NCBI GenBank assembly: GCA_039654915.1
Contig: CM077598.1
Location: 69,158,041 to 69,222,040 of the forward strand
From: Aquilaria yunnanensis
Taxonomy: Eukaryota; Streptophyta; Magnoliopsida; Malvales; Thymelaeaceae
DNA length: 64,000 nt
Direction: 5' to 3'
Below the pieces are notes generated by a model. That model was not told where the DNA came from. It worked only from the letters and a program-made list of their open reading frames with translations, and searched no databases. Within the stretch, counting starts at the first letter, position 1; every line of letters starts with the position of its first letter. Both the position numbers and the translations under genes were made by a program. Of this stretch, positions 1-11,766 are shown in pieces.

Positions 1-18
1 AAAAATAAAGAAGGGATG

Positions 19-1431
19 TGTTAGTGTCATGCCCAAAAGCCAATCATGAGATGATTGTATTTTTGCACATTGAGTCATGATATTTTAAGGCATTAATCCA
101 GCAATTATGTTTGTTGTTTTGTTTCTGTGTAACTTAACAAACCTAATTGTAACCCTAGAATAATGATATTCTTAAACGTCCCTAGTCTAGTATTATTGTG
201 GAGTGGGTTGCAATAATACATAACGACTAGCATATGTAGAGACTAATATGAGATATGTAGTCTACATATGGGTACAAGTTGGAGAACTTGTGTACTGGAC
301 CGACCCACCATGAGAACACTACATGGATCATTATATGAGTGTCATAAGTGATTCTCATAGTGATCATAGCATATGTAGTCCCTCGACCTAAGATCATCAA
401 GGTTCCCTACATGTGAGTCACATACTTTGATACTTTCCTTTGTCGCTCGTAGCTGAGTGAACTTGAAGGAGGTCATTAGGTATGTCACATATCATGTGGA
501 GGGATTTGTATGATCAAGATGGGATTTGTCCCTCCTATCTAATGGGAGTGATATCTTCAGGCCCCTTAATAGAGTAAGACTTAGAAAAATGCATGGCCAT
601 GCTCGGATGAGTTGATATACGATATCAATGTCATCAGTTTAAGTTGGTCTACTCGGTAATCAAGAAACCAAAGATAGGGCTATACGAGTGTGACAGATTC
701 CATGTCTCGTACTTAGTGTTGATATCTTGGACAAAGGGACACTGGCATATATCGGTGATGATCATAAAGGTTTAGTCGAATCATCGACAATCTTGTCACT
801 TGGGTAGCAATGATGTCTTGCTAGACACCGCTCATTGATTATAATCATAAATGTGATTTATGATCATTGCCAACGTGGTAAGAGCCTATTGGGTCACACA
901 CATAGAGCTATTTGGATCATTAGAGTGCATGGGCTAATAATTTGGGTTTTGGTTTCACAATAATTTCGTATTAATAATTGGCCCAATAGTTGAGCCATTA
1001 TTAAGCCCGAAATTATAGCCTAATTGGATTAGGGCTTTGAAACCTATTAGGCTTAGAAGTTGAGTCTCACTATAAATACAACTTCTAGTGAGAAATACGT
1101 AGGTCTCCTTGCCCTAGCCTCCCAAAAGGACAGCCACACTCTTCTCTTGCAATTCCCTGGAGGACGCAAGCTAGCACTGTGAGCGCAAGAGAAACGCATC
1201 TGCCAGGACGTGGTAGAAGCGTGGTGATCCCAAGAGGCTCGTGTGGATACCATAGAGTGCCTGAACACATCAACTTTTCAGGTTTTATGATTCGACTCTA
1301 CAGTTGAGTGAGAGATCTCAACCGAAAATTAGGTATCAAAATTTTTGAACACCCGGTATACCCCGTTTCACTTGGATCCTGGAGGGTTTCGGTTAAATTT
1401 CGCTGCGCTGTTTGGCTCCCGAAACCCATCA
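19..1431 (+). repeat. Copia solo LTR, copy 1
   Basis: A complete LTR of the copia family whose full-length member lies at 35567-43666. It starts TGTTAGTG and ends CCCATCA, and a TATA box (CTATAAATA) lies near 1070. The five bases before it are GGATG and the five after it AGATG, a target duplication with one mismatch. No primer site or internal region follows, so it is a solo LTR left by unequal recombination. The boundaries were read by eye against the other four copies. Confidence 0.9.
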
Positions 1432-1623
1432 AGATGCACACCTCGAAAACATCAAGGGACTAGCCAGGGGGCAAGAAGTGACACCCACAGGCTACCTCGG
1501 GTGAGAAGGTACAACTTCGGGAGATGTAATGTCTCGTACACAGCTTCTACAATGAGTCCGGTGAACTACCCTCAAAGATTCTGCTTACCGAAGTCGCCAG
1601 TTCAACTTTTCGATGGGGGCATG
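1432..1623 (+). mobile_element. Tat element 3'-internal remnant with polypurine tract
   Basis: A short stretch in Tat-like composition, with repeated CTCGG and CCGAAG words. It ends in a purine run (GATGGGGGCATG) directly before an LTR starting TGATAGCC, the arrangement expected of a polypurine tract and 3' LTR. The short frame through it shows no similarity I recognise and is not called coding. Confidence 0.55.
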
Positions 1624-2371
1624 TGATAGCCAAATGGCTATCATGCTTGGATAGCCTCTAAGGATGACTGACAAAGTACCATCCTCGGAAGTACATCTGA
1701 CCCACCTCGGGAAAGATGGGATCCTCACCACCCTCGACTAAAGACACCACCACCCTCGGATTGGCATGATATGCCATCCTCCGTCAAGTTGTCCAGAGAC
1801 CTCGGGGATTATCTCCTCACTATCGCAAGAATATGGCATCCTCTGAAGGCTATCCACACTGCTGAGCCTTCCTCTGTAGGCCTCAGAGAGCAAAGTCAGA
1901 CCGAAGGAGGCTTGCCTGTTGAAGGGGTCTCACTCCCCAAAAAGAGTCCATCACTGAAGCAGTTCTCAGCTGGATAAGACAAAAATGGTTATGAGCCTTT
2001 GACACAGGGGACCTCGCACATAGCTCTGACACACAGCTCTCCCACACGGCCATGACCATCGATCAAAATGGCTATAGCCAGCTGGGGGCGCCTGTCCCCG
2101 AGCGTACGGATGAACTTTGGCTAACCACGCGTCGTGATCTGGGACAGGCTATAGTAGGAGGCCTCCTCCTAGGGACCTCCTATAAATACCTGTGGAGAAC
2201 CTTGGTACAAAGAAGACAACAAGTGAGAAAGAGGGAACTCTAGCCATTATCTGCTCTTTATTCCTTCTTACTTTCATCCTCAAAAGACTGACTTGAGCGT
2301 CGGAGCTCCTCCCCCAAAATCACACTCCGGGGAGTCTCTAACCTCTGTTTTACTGAGTCTTGTAGCCACAT
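1624..2371 (+). repeat. Tat LTR, 3'-truncated
   Basis: It starts TGATAGCC, as do the other Tat LTRs here, with a TATA box (CTATAAATAC) near 2180. From about 2288 it has the family signature: ACTTGAGCGTCGGAG, a GC-rich hairpin-like segment, then CTAACC, a pyrimidine-rich run and TTGTAG. Near 2372 it stops before the LTR end and runs into a piece of the Tat antisense accessory gene, so the gag start and primer site are missing. Confidence 0.7.
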
Positions 2372-2447
2372 CCTCTAATTTTTCAGAAGTGGAACAACAA
2401 GGGTGAGACATAAGAGATTGCCAACTCTCGGGAATAGCTGAAGACAT
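2372..2447 (-). pseudogene. Tat antisense accessory gene, 5' end of exon 1 only
   Basis: On the minus strand, an ATG at 2447-2445 begins a peptide whose residues (IPESWQSLMSHPCCS) match the start of the accessory genes at 23594 (IPESWQPLLSHPCCT) and, in looser form, 45068. Only about 25 codons remain before the join to LTR sequence. It shows that this element carried the same antisense gene at the same position, next to the 3' LTR. The fragment cannot make the full protein. Confidence 0.75.
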
Positions 2448-3125
2448 GGCTGACCAAAAGAGAAACTTCGAAAAGAAGAAAAATGACTTCGGGAAGCTAA
2501 AAGAAAAGCAGAAACTGAAGGAAGAACCCACCAAAAGTCTTGCCCAAAATCAGGATTCCTGGACGCCGTCATGCAAAATACCGGGAATCGCTCCACCGTA
2601 AAAATCGTCGCCAGAAAAAGGAAAAAGGCAAGAGAAGACGCAAGAGCAAACGAGAGAAAAGTAAGAGCAAAGAAAAACAAATGAGGAGAATACCAAGAGG
2701 AGGCTTATATAGATCAAGGAAGGGAAGCCGAAAGGGCGTCATAATTGCTGCGCGAAGGCAAAATGTCACCATAATTGCCCCTTGCGCGTGAAAAGACATA
2801 CCCATCCCAACCAGCACCTACCACGTGTCGCCCGTCACGAGAAACTAGGACACGTTTTCTGACATCTTGAAAACTCAAGTGCACCGCCCCAGACTGACAC
2901 GTCTAGTTTCAAAACATGACGGTCCACTAACCTATGGCAGAAAGGAATAAAGAGGTTGGGGATCTCAAGGACACCAAAAGGCAGACAGGTGACACCTGTC
3001 CGAACAAACAATTCCCCCAGGTGGAGAAATACCTCCCCTGCGAACGACGCACCCTAAGTCCTGACAAGCGCCCACAAAAGGACCTCTAGCCGAAGTCTAC
3101 ACTCCGGCTTCCCAAGGGGGGCATG
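2448..3125 (-). promoter_or_regulatory. Upstream region of the antisense accessory gene and Tat polypurine tract
   Basis: On the minus strand, upstream of the ATG at 2447, are a TATA box (CTATATAAG, 2705-2713) and a perfect G-box (CACGTG, 2822-2827), about 115 bp apart. Element A shows the same pair in the same order at 23215 and 23348. On the plus strand the segment ends in a purine run (CCAAGGGGGGCATG) directly before the next LTR. Promoter function is inferred from position and the shared layout. Short frames across 2540-2790 are Lys/Arg-rich shadows. Confidence 0.6.
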
Positions 3126-4009
3126 TGATAGCCAAACTGCTATCGCCCCGAACACCTAAGGACCCCAAAAAGGAGGGAGCCAAATGCTTGAGGCACGCGA
3201 CCTCGGTAGCCCGCCAATACCTACCTCGGTAAACTACCGTATCGCCTCCACCGGGAGAGCGACCGAGTCAGCTTCGGCGAGAAGCACCAACCACCTTCTA
3301 CAGGTGAAAGTCCCCCAATGGGCTAACTTCGGAGCCAGGGAATGCCCCGAAGTACCACTGTGACTCTGGGAAAAGGTCCCTCACTGCGAAGTGAGACATC
3401 AACCAAGGGGACCTCGGAGGTACGGCAGGAGCCATCAAGGAAGCCTCTGACACTACGCCCGTACACCCTACACGCCGTCCTCACAGGCACTCTGACGCGT
3501 CGCCATTGCCTACGTCCTATCATGTAGGGCTATGATTATCGCAGCTGATGGCTCGTGGAGCCTGCAGGTAGCTAAGGGACCCTCACACCCAGAAGTACAG
3601 ATGGTGTTCGTCCATACACATGCTGCCATCTGAAGGGCTCACACCCTCCTATATATACCAGGGGAATGGTCACAGCCAGGGGGGATCTATCTATCTATCT
3701 CTCTTGATCTCTCTCGCTCTCTCTCTAAGCACTGACTTGGGGTCAGAGGCTCCCCCCCGGAAAGTCACTCCGGGGACCTCCTAACCCCTGTTTTCTGAGT
3801 GTTTCAGGCCAGTCCTCCTGAGGAATCACTGTTTCGGACCTCTCTCACACCAGAAGTCCTCCTCGGCCTCACTGTGCCTGCCATGCGAAGATGCTGCCGG
3901 CCATCACAGGCAGTCCACACAGAGCACCTTTTTCAGGGCTCGCCTACACCTCCAGAAACTCCTGTTGCATTCTCCATGACACACAGTGGAGATACTGATG
4001 GCCTCATCG
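3126..4009 (+). repeat. Tat LTR (3' LTR of the deleted element at 1624-4009)
   Basis: It starts TGATAGCC after a polypurine tract and ends near CCTCATC, with a TATA-like CTATATATACC near 3650. U5 carries the family signature: ACTTGGGGTCAGAGG, CTCCTAACCC, a pyrimidine-rich run and TTTCAGG. A CTAT/CT-rich microsatellite lies at about 3689-3727. With the LTR at 1624 it brackets only the accessory-gene start, so all of gag and pol has been lost. The 3' end is eroded and uncertain by a few bases. Confidence 0.7.
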
Positions 4010-4019
4010 CCATCGGGGA

Positions 4020-4712
4020 CAATGGCATATATTGGTGATGATCATAAAGGTTTAGTCGAATCATCGACAATGTTGTCACTTGGGTAGCAATGATGTGTTG
4101 CTAGGCACCGCTCATTGCTTATGATCATAAATGTGGTTTATGATCATTAACAACCTGGTAAGAGCCTATTAGGTCACACACATAGAGCTATTTGGATCAT
4201 TAGAGTGCATGGGCTAATTATTTGGGTTATGGTTTCACTTTAATTTCGTATTAATAATGGGCCCAAGAGTTGAGCCATTATTAAGCCCGAAATTAAAGCC
4301 TAGTTGGATTAGGGCTTTGAAACCCATTAGGCCTGGAAGTTGAGTCTTACTATAAATACAACTTCTAGTGAGTAATTCGTTGGTCTCCTTGCCCTAGCCT
4401 CCCAAAAGGAAAGCCGCACTCTTCTCTTGCAGTTCCTTGGAGGACGCAAGCTGGCGCTGTGAGCACAAGAGAAACGCATCCGCCGGGACATGGTGGAAGC
4501 ATGGTGATCCCGAGAGGCTCGTGTTGATACCATAGAGAGCTTGAACACGTCAGTTGTTCAGGTTTTGTGATTCGACTTTACTATTGAGTGAGAGATCTCA
4601 ACCGAAAATTAGGTATGAAAATTTTTGAACACCCGGTTTACCCCGTTTCACTTGGATCCTAGAGGGTTTCGGTTAAATTTCACTGCGCTGTTTGGCTCCC
4701 AAAACCATACAC
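4020..4712 (+). repeat. Copia LTR, copy 2, 5'-truncated
   Basis: The right half of the copia LTR, beginning at the GGCATATA.TGGTGATG segment and running through the TATA box (CTATAAATA, about 4350) to CCCAAAACCATA. The first half is absent, and the left join goes straight into Tat LTR sequence, so no target duplication can be tested. The short Met-initiated frame on its minus strand recurs in every copy of this LTR and is not treated as a gene. Confidence 0.8.
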
Positions 4713-5273
4713 GGACGAACGGCAACCTCAGAAAAAAAGGGTACACAATCCTTGACCCTCTAACCTCGGCAAACCACCATCCTCGGTGAGGTAGAGCTTC
4801 TCTCGAAGGTGCCCTGCTCCGACAAAGAACTCATCCTGACAGCCCTCGGTGATGATATCTAACTGAAGGGGGCCTCCTATTCCGAAGGGGTCTCATTCCC
4901 TGAAGGGGTCTTATAGTGATAAGACAAAAACAGTTAAGGAGCCTCTGACACAGAGACCTTGCACATGCCCCTAACACACAGACCTCCCACTGCCGTAACT
5001 CCTGGACAGAATAACCTATGGCCAGCTGGAGGTCCCCCATCCCCGAAGATACGGATCACACCTAACCGAACATGTGTCATGATCTGAGCGAGCTATGTCA
5101 AACAGACTTCTCCCAACGCTCTCCTATAAATACTTGGAGAATAACCTTGGTAAAGGGATATATAAACAGAACTCTCTCCACTCTTTGACTCTCCACTCTA
5201 TGCTCCTTACTTACCAAATACTGACTTGGGCGTCGGAGGCTCCTCCCCTGGAAACACATTCTGGAGAGCTCCT
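4713..5273 (+). repeat. Tat LTR variant, left part (interrupted)
   Basis: U3 and R of a Tat LTR, with a TATA box (CTATAAATAC) near 5124 and the signature ACTTGGGCGTCGGAGG at 5222. At CTCCT (5269-5273) it is interrupted by another Tat LTR and resumes at 6254 with AACCC, restoring the family motif CTCCTAACCC. The extreme 5' end is missing at the junction with copia copy 2. Confidence 0.75.
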
Positions 5274-6248
5274 TGATAGCCGAAGGCCTTTCGCCTCTTC
5301 CAGTACACGTTTCCCCGAAGGGCCGTCTGGGGAGCCTGATGTAGCTCGGAAATAAGAATTGCCAACGACCTCGGCAGAAGTGGAGTCGAGCACGACAAAG
5401 TAAGCACTTTGACTAAAACGCCAGAATTATTTAAATGTGTTGCCGGCTACCTCGGGAAACCGAACATATCATCTTCGGGAGCAAAGAGCCAGCTACTGAA
5501 AGCAGGAGAGATTCCCCCGAAGGCATAACTCCCCGAGCCACAAACATGAGAATTATTTAAATGTGTTGCCGGCTACCTCGAGAAACCGAACATATCATCT
5601 TCGGGAGCAAAGAGCCAGCTACTGAAAGCAGGAGAGATTCCACCGAAGGCATAACTCCCCGAGCCACCAACATGATTCCCGAGGAAGGGCATCCGTGCCA
5701 AGGGGGCGACCTCGCCCAAAGGGCCTCGGGAGTACGGCATGAGCATTTAATGAGCCTCTGACAGGAAACCCACACGCCGCCTGAAATGGCGACTTGACGC
5801 ACTGACGCTGTCCAAGTCCTATCTCAGCCACAAAACCAGGAGCCTACAGACGGCTACCTGTTCCCTACGCCCAGAAAGCACAGAGAGGATCCGACCGAAC
5901 ACGTGTCAGGATCTGAACGGGCCAGGCATTTCTATAAATACTGGGAAAAAGGACTTGGCAAGGGATCGGATCCATCCCCTCTCCGTGATCAGCTTTCGCC
6001 CATAGCTGAAAATATATGCAGGCTAGCTCTCGCACCTTTCTAGTGTGCCTACTTTATTCATTATCAGAGCACTGACTTGGGCGTCGGAGGCTCCTCCCCG
6101 GAAAACCATCCCGGGGACCTCCTAACCCTTTTTTCTAAGCCTTTCAGGTATTTTCCCACCTGGGGAATATCTCAGCAGGACGTCCTTCCCCCTCGGAAGC
6201 CTCCTCGAAATTCACCATGTCACTGGACAGAGATGCCGGACGGCATCA
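5274..6248 (+). repeat. Tat solo LTR of the element A subfamily
   Basis: It begins TGATAGCC, ends GGCATCA and is flanked on both sides by CTCCT (5269-5273 and 6249-6253), a perfect 5-bp target duplication. Its R/U5 part matches the element A LTR closely. It has a CACGTG G-box near 5902, a TATA box (CTATAAATACTGGG) near 5934 and a U5 ATG near 6217. A 126-bp tandem duplication in U3 helps explain why it is longer (975 bp) than the 750-bp A LTRs. No internal region remains. Confidence 0.88.
5423..5674 (+). repeat. 126-bp tandem duplication within a Tat LTR U3
   Basis: Two head-to-tail copies starting AGAATTATTTAAATG at 5423 and 5549. They are nearly identical, with differences such as CTCGGG/CTCGAG and CCCCCG/CCACCG. 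The duplication lies upstream of the TATA box. Confidence 0.9.
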
Positions 6249-6253
6249 CTCCT

Positions 6254-6377
6254 AACCCTTGTTCTTTTGAGCATTTCAGGAACTCTCACGCCGGAAGTCT
6301 CTCCTTCAGACACCCTCCACACCAGAAGTCCCTACTTCGAGCCATTATGTCGTACAACGAAGATGCCACCGGGCATC
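6254..6377 (+). repeat. Tat LTR variant, right part (U5)
   Basis: Continuation of the LTR at 4713-5273 after the solo-LTR insertion. It contains a pyrimidine-rich run with TTTCAGG, then ATG TCG TAC AAC GAA GAT near 6348, matching the gag start of the Tat C LTR at 43859. It ends GGGCATCA. The following bases (GTTCGCGCTAAC) are a poor match to the primer site of the family. Confidence 0.7.
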
Positions 6378-6464
6378 AGTTCGCGCTAACTACATTCTAG
6401 CACAAGGCTCCACTACAATCTCAGTTACCTATGCCTCTAGACAACCATGTGCTCTGATACCAAA
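6378..6464 (-). mobile_element. Element E internal stub with primer-binding site
   Basis: GCTCTGATACCA at 6451-6462 is, on the minus strand, TGGTATCAGAGC, the complement of the 3' end of plant initiator methionine tRNA and a standard LTR-element primer site. Two bases to its right an LTR end begins (TGTCGTAGCC). Only tens of bases of internal sequence remain to the left before Tat LTR sequence, so the element is truncated just inside its 5' LTR. Confidence 0.75.
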
Positions 6465-8964
6465 TGTCGTAGCCCTAGGCTGCTTGTGGTTGCCTATGCC
6501 ACATAGGATCACTAGAAATTCAGGGAATTCCAAAGTTTTGGTTCGTAATTGTTGCTTTCTATGCTTGTGATAAAAAGTAATGGATGTGACCTAAACTTAC
6601 TAACCCAGATACTAGCATTAAATACTGCATGATTCACTTTGGCATAAAATTTAAACATAAAATAAAACATTCAAAACATTGGCGGATCTGTACTTAAAAC
6701 AATAGTAAAACTAGCCAAAGCCATAAACAGATTTCCTACAAGCATTAACCCTATATACATAATTCAATTATGTACATGAATCACAAACCAAAGCATAAAA
6801 CTAAGCAAGAGGCATCTAGTACAATTAAGTACTCAAGCATAACCTACTGAGATTATCCTACCAAGCTAACCACCTGAGCTCTACCTCTCAAGTGCCGATA
6901 GCCTCAACCTCCCCCTTGTGCTCCTAGATCAACAATTGCTCAATTTCAATCCAACATAGTTAATACATAGCATAACCAATAAATCAACAAGAAAATACAA
7001 ACTAGCAAGTATAATTTGTACCTGCTTCACTAGCTCCACAACCATCTTAGGTTGCTAGCTGAACCACCCAAACTTGCGCATGCAAACTAATGGGTGACAA
7101 TCATAGATTCCTAGTAATGGGTACTCAAGGTTCCTGTAAAGAAAACACTAGAGGACACTAGACAATAAATTTCATAATTCTACCATGGGCTCATTACAGT
7201 TTGAGGCCTAATACATGTGGATATACTCGAGTCTCTTGGGACCCTTCCTCATCCTAGTCCTCTCCTATCAAGTTCTAGCCCTGAACTCAACCTATCAAAG
7301 CCTTGACTTGCCAATTGTGCTAGGTACCCCTAGGTGTACTTATCTCCCACTTTAGTCCCTTAGGTTTATGACCCGACTAGGTGACCAAGTGTTAGTAAGC
7401 CTTCACCTTCCTTGGTGAACCTTGTATAATACTAGTCTTGGCACTTGCTACCCTTAAACGAGCTGGCCATCACTAGGAATCATGCTTGCTCTAAGTGGTC
7501 CTTATGTTTCCTAGCACATATTAAGGTCCCAAATGTACTAAGGTAGCCTAACTACCTTGCTCCTCAAAGACCCCTCAATGTGCCCAAGTAACTTAGCTTG
7601 AGTGCTAAGTCACCTACCTACTTAGAGCTTTTAGGGTTCCTCTTGATTCCATAGGGTAACCTGCACTTACTTCGGTATTAAGAAACCTCCCAAGCCATGC
7701 TAAGCTCCCATATTATCCAATCTAGGCTTCCCATGGGAACTAGAGCTCACATTGTGCCCAAATGCACTTATGTGCCTTTATTAGCCATATAGTGCCTTCT
7801 TTGGGCCTTAGGTGTTTTCCTTCACTAGTTATAGTTCTTGTAGCTCTTGAACCAATATAAGGTCAATAAAATACTAACCCAAATCATCTTACCAAGCTAC
7901 AAGAAGTTGTGCCATATGTTGCCCACACTAACCGTGCCATAATGCAGATGCACCATCCTTAGTTAACTAGGCTACGGTTCTAGTTCACCATTGCTAGTTC
8001 ATAATGCTTCTTGCTTCAAATACTTGGTTACTCACTATTAATGCATTTAAACCACCTTAGGGATGATTACAAGCCTCAATTATAGCACCAAAATACCCTT
8101 AGAGATACATATGGTTCAATTATGCACACACCATCTTCTCCTTACTTCGTTTAATCCAATTGTCTCTTGTCCTTCATTTTGTCTCTATTTTAAATCTTTA
8201 TCCAAGCTTAGGAGCATGTATAGGATGTTTAGGCACCAATTAGGAACCAAAAACAACCTTCTTCGATCTATTCTAAAGCAATTGTGGTGTTGCAGCACAA
8301 GCCTGGCGCCGCGGCACCAGAGTTGACTTGATGCTGTCCATAAATGAGCATGCCTAGGCCCCATATGGTACCTAGGCCTCAGGAGCACATTTTGGGCATG
8401 CTTCCCTTTGGTGTCTAAGAGCCCAGAGTGGCACCTCAGTCCGAGTAATTTGCCAGTTTCATCGTTCCTTGTGAAATCCATGGACAATTGACCCAAACTG
8501 GATTCTAGTAACTTTTAGGCTTGGAATTAATAATACCTAATGCTAAATATGATAGAAATACATTAATGTAACATGGAAAATAAGAAATCCTCATACCTTA
8601 AAACACATCCAAAGTAAAATCAAGTAAATTGGGCACCAAAAGCTTCCATTGAGCTCCAATAGTGTTCTTAAGGTTCAAAGCTCAAATCCTCCACAATGGG
8701 TACCGCAAACAACTAAATCAAGACCAATTTAACTTATCCAATCAACTTAGAACCAAAATTGATCTAGGGAAGAGATAATTACCTTGGTTTTAAACTCAAA
8801 ACTCTTGGAACACCACCAAAATGCCACAATCTCACCAAAACTAGCTTGAGCTTCAATGAATCAACTTGGGAGCCTCCATTTTCATGAAGAAACGGTGAAA
8901 ATGAAAGTTTGGGAGCTCCATCCATGGAGGTGCAAGGTAAGCTGGGGGTTTGGGATGTGAGAGA
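6465..8964 (-). repeat. Element E 5' LTR, part 1 (interrupted)
   Basis: On the plus strand it starts TGTCGTAGCCC beside the primer site. It runs to AGAGA at 8960-8964, where a copia solo LTR was inserted, and resumes at 32677 after the second AGAGA. The sequence is AT-rich, and short frames in it (for example 8063-8326, 8185-8496 and 8779-8988) have no recognisable motif. The element's lineage cannot be told because no coding part is present. Confidence 0.65.
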
Positions 8965-9424
8965 TGTTAGTGTTATGCCCAAAGCCAATCATGAGATGAT
9001 TGTATTTTTGCACATTGAGTCATGATATTTTATTAAGGCATTAATCCAAAAAATTATGTTTGTTGTTTTGTCTTTGCAGAACAAATAAACATAATTGTAA
9101 CCCTAGAATAATGATATTCTCAAAATGTCCCTGGTCTAGTATTATTGTGGAGTAGATTACAATAATACATAATGACTAGCATATGTGGAGACTAGTATGA
9201 GATATGTAGCCTACATATGGGTACAAGTTGGAGAACTTATTACTAGAGCGACCCACCATGAGAATGTTACATGGATTGTTATATGAGTGTCATAAGTAAT
9301 GATCACGGTATATGTAGTCCTTTGACCTAAGATCATCAAGGTTCCCTACATATTAGTCACATATTTTGATATTTCCCTTTGTTGCTTGTAACTGAGTGAA
9401 CTTGAAGGAGGTCATTGGGTATGT
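8965..9424 (+). repeat. Copia solo LTR, copy 3, segment 1
   Basis: It begins TGTTAGTGTTATGCCC, preceded by AGAGA. It runs to TATGT (9420-9424), where a second LTR is inserted. The three segments (8965-9424, 11767-12351, 32316-32671) add to about 1.40 kb, the length of the other copies of this LTR. Confidence 0.92.
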
Positions 9425-11761
9425 TGTTACCCACTCTGGGGTAATCCAATTACTGTGCCAAAATTGTGCATTTTGACTCCCAGGATTGATAATGTTCTGT
9501 AGGCCATCAGAACACTACCCTTAGTGTGCATACCCAAGTGCCCCTCTTGGGCACTATGTAAACACATGCATATTGGTCCAACCATCACACACATATTCAC
9601 ATTTCATACACACCATGGTAGCAAAGAAGGAACACACTAGCACAAGTCTTAATCTTGGCTACCACACATTAGGCAATCTTGTTAAGTTCTAGTGACCAAC
9701 CATTGCACCTGTAACTTCCACTAATAGACTATATCATTCTAACCATGTATCCACATGTCTTATTTACTCCATTATCAAGTAGAGACTTATAAAAAACCAA
9801 GGAATTTTTTTTACATCAATAGCCAACCTATGGACTAAGTTATGGATTTTTGAAGTTGGTTACAAAATTCTGACCAAATGAACAGTAACTTAGCCAACTT
9901 TGCAACATCATATATTTGGGTACAGTGCTCTAAATCCAGAAATTCCAAATCACAGTTAACCCTGTAGATGTTCTATAGGTGTGGTCAAAATTTCATACCA
10001 AGATTCATTCTACACAGGGAGATATTAAACTTTAGGTCCAAAGTCAAAATTCTGGCAACTTTTGGACAATTTTGCCCATACAATTTTTCCAAAACATGCA
10101 AACACTTCATTCACAAGGGGAAAGCCCTCCAAGGCTATCCCATATATGTCCATTACACATAGAAATTACATTCCCTTTATTTTAACAACTTTATGAGGGC
10201 AAAACATAATTTACAAGTAAGCAGCCCATCATTCACACTTAGGTAGCTTTGCACCACATCACTTACATAGCCAAAACATTACTCAAATATTCACATACTT
10301 GTCTCATTTTACATACACTACATGTACATGCATACATGCACTACAATATGGTCTTAAATCAGAAAAATACGCACCCTAGGTTATGGGAGGTCCTGAGACA
10401 CAATGGACTCCAAAAATAGGATGCTGGACAGCTGCTGCACAACACAATAAGTACCACCATTAAAAATACAAAATGTGCTCCTAAAATCACCAAACTTTCC
10501 AGATCATAACTAGACATATGGAAGTTCATGTACTTGAAATTTCAGATCAAAATGTTCTCCTAAAACCACAAAGGTTAGTTTGAAGGTGATCTTTCTGCTG
10601 GACCTGAAATGACAGAATTAAGGGGAGTAAGTTTCGTTCAGAAACTTAGTAAGGGTAGCACTTGGATTCAATAGGCAATTTAACCATCATTAAAACCTGC
10701 ATCCAAAGACACTAAAACACAAAAACCACAATGCATATATATAATTTAAGACCAAGCATTAGCTTGAGGAGGGCTACCATAGTGATTTGGTTATGTTTAT
10801 TATGTGTTTTATGGACTAACCTACGGTATTTAGTACTAAATTTGGGCTCTAGAAACCCTATTTAGTACTAAATTTGGGCTCTAGAAACCCTCATTTTACT
10901 GCCATCTTTGTGCACTTCACACTAGGTCACAAAACCTTCAGTAGGTGCACTCCCCTCACTAAGCTTGGATCATCAAGCTCATAGCACTCTTCCAAGCTTA
11001 GCCCTAGCTCCATGGTTGCTTGAAAATAATGAAAACAACCCATGAGAGGAAGAGAACACTTACCAAAGTGGGTAGGCTGAAAATCAAGCTTGATCCTTGA
11101 AGTATCCAAGAAATAGCTCTAGTTTGCTTCCAATTGCTTCCTTTTGCTTGCAATTTCAATCAATTGCAAGTTTGAAGGTGTGGTGGCTATGGAGGAAGTA
11201 TGGCTATGTTCTTGGGCTGGGGGAGGATGAAAATGAGAGAGGGATAAGTGATTTGGCCACTTAAATGGCCTTAAATGAGCTTAATGGCAGAAAACACACT
11301 TAACAAGCTTAACCTTGCTTTATGTCATTTTTTTTCTCACTAATTATGGTTTCTTTGTCTTAAACTCATTGGTACACATGTGCCTAACATTTTTGACTAA
11401 TTATCAGGTCTTGGTTGCTCCCCCATGGTGGGATAACCCCATAATTCCACCCTTAGACTTAAGTCAAAAGCTTGAACACCTTAAAGTTTACACTAGGACA
11501 TTTAGGCCTTATTGCCTTTAGTGTTTCCTTTGTCCAAACTTGTCTTTCATGACCAATTTGGTCCTCCAATAGCAATTTCATACTATTCATATCCTTCCCA
11601 TAACTCTCCAAGTTTCTTTCTTGAGAGTTTTCCAATTGAGTACCTGAATTTCCAAAACCTTACCCCCTACACTTCAATCACTATGGTGAGATTTACACAA
11701 TATAATGGTTTTTAGCCATTATGACACAATTGTAGTTCTCTCATTTTGTGAGCTGGTAACA
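9425..11761. repeat. 2.34-kb solo LTR nested in copia LTR copy 3
   Basis: It starts TGTTACCCAC and ends GCTGGTAACA, so its tips are TGTTACC/GGTAACA inverted repeats. It is flanked by perfect TATGT duplications (9420-9424 and 11762-11766), and removing it restores the copia LTR. There is no primer site, polypurine tract or recognisable protein inside. I take it as a solo LTR of an unidentified element, with orientation unclear. A 31-bp direct duplication starts at 10829 and 10860. Frames at 9968-10162, 10927-11109 and 11315-11715 show nothing recognisable. Confidence 0.85.
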
Positions 11762-11766
11762 TATGT

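Noticed and set aside
1053..1273. Met-initiated minus-strand frames of about 60-70 residues, also at 4327, 35725, 42408 and 52355
   Set aside because: The same frame recurs because all are copies of one copia LTR. It overlaps the TATA box and start region and is damaged differently in each copy.
5423..5674. Possible CRISPR-like or satellite array
   Set aside because: Only two 126-bp units inside an LTR, with no spacers; a simple tandem duplication in a plant transposon.
6451..6462. Possible tRNA gene fragment (GCTCTGATACCA)
   Set aside because: No cloverleaf around it. Its place beside an LTR end makes it a primer-binding site, as at 42237.
8063..8496. Frames of 87 and 103 residues on opposite strands
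   Set aside because: They overlap each other within the AT-rich E LTR and have no recognisable domain.
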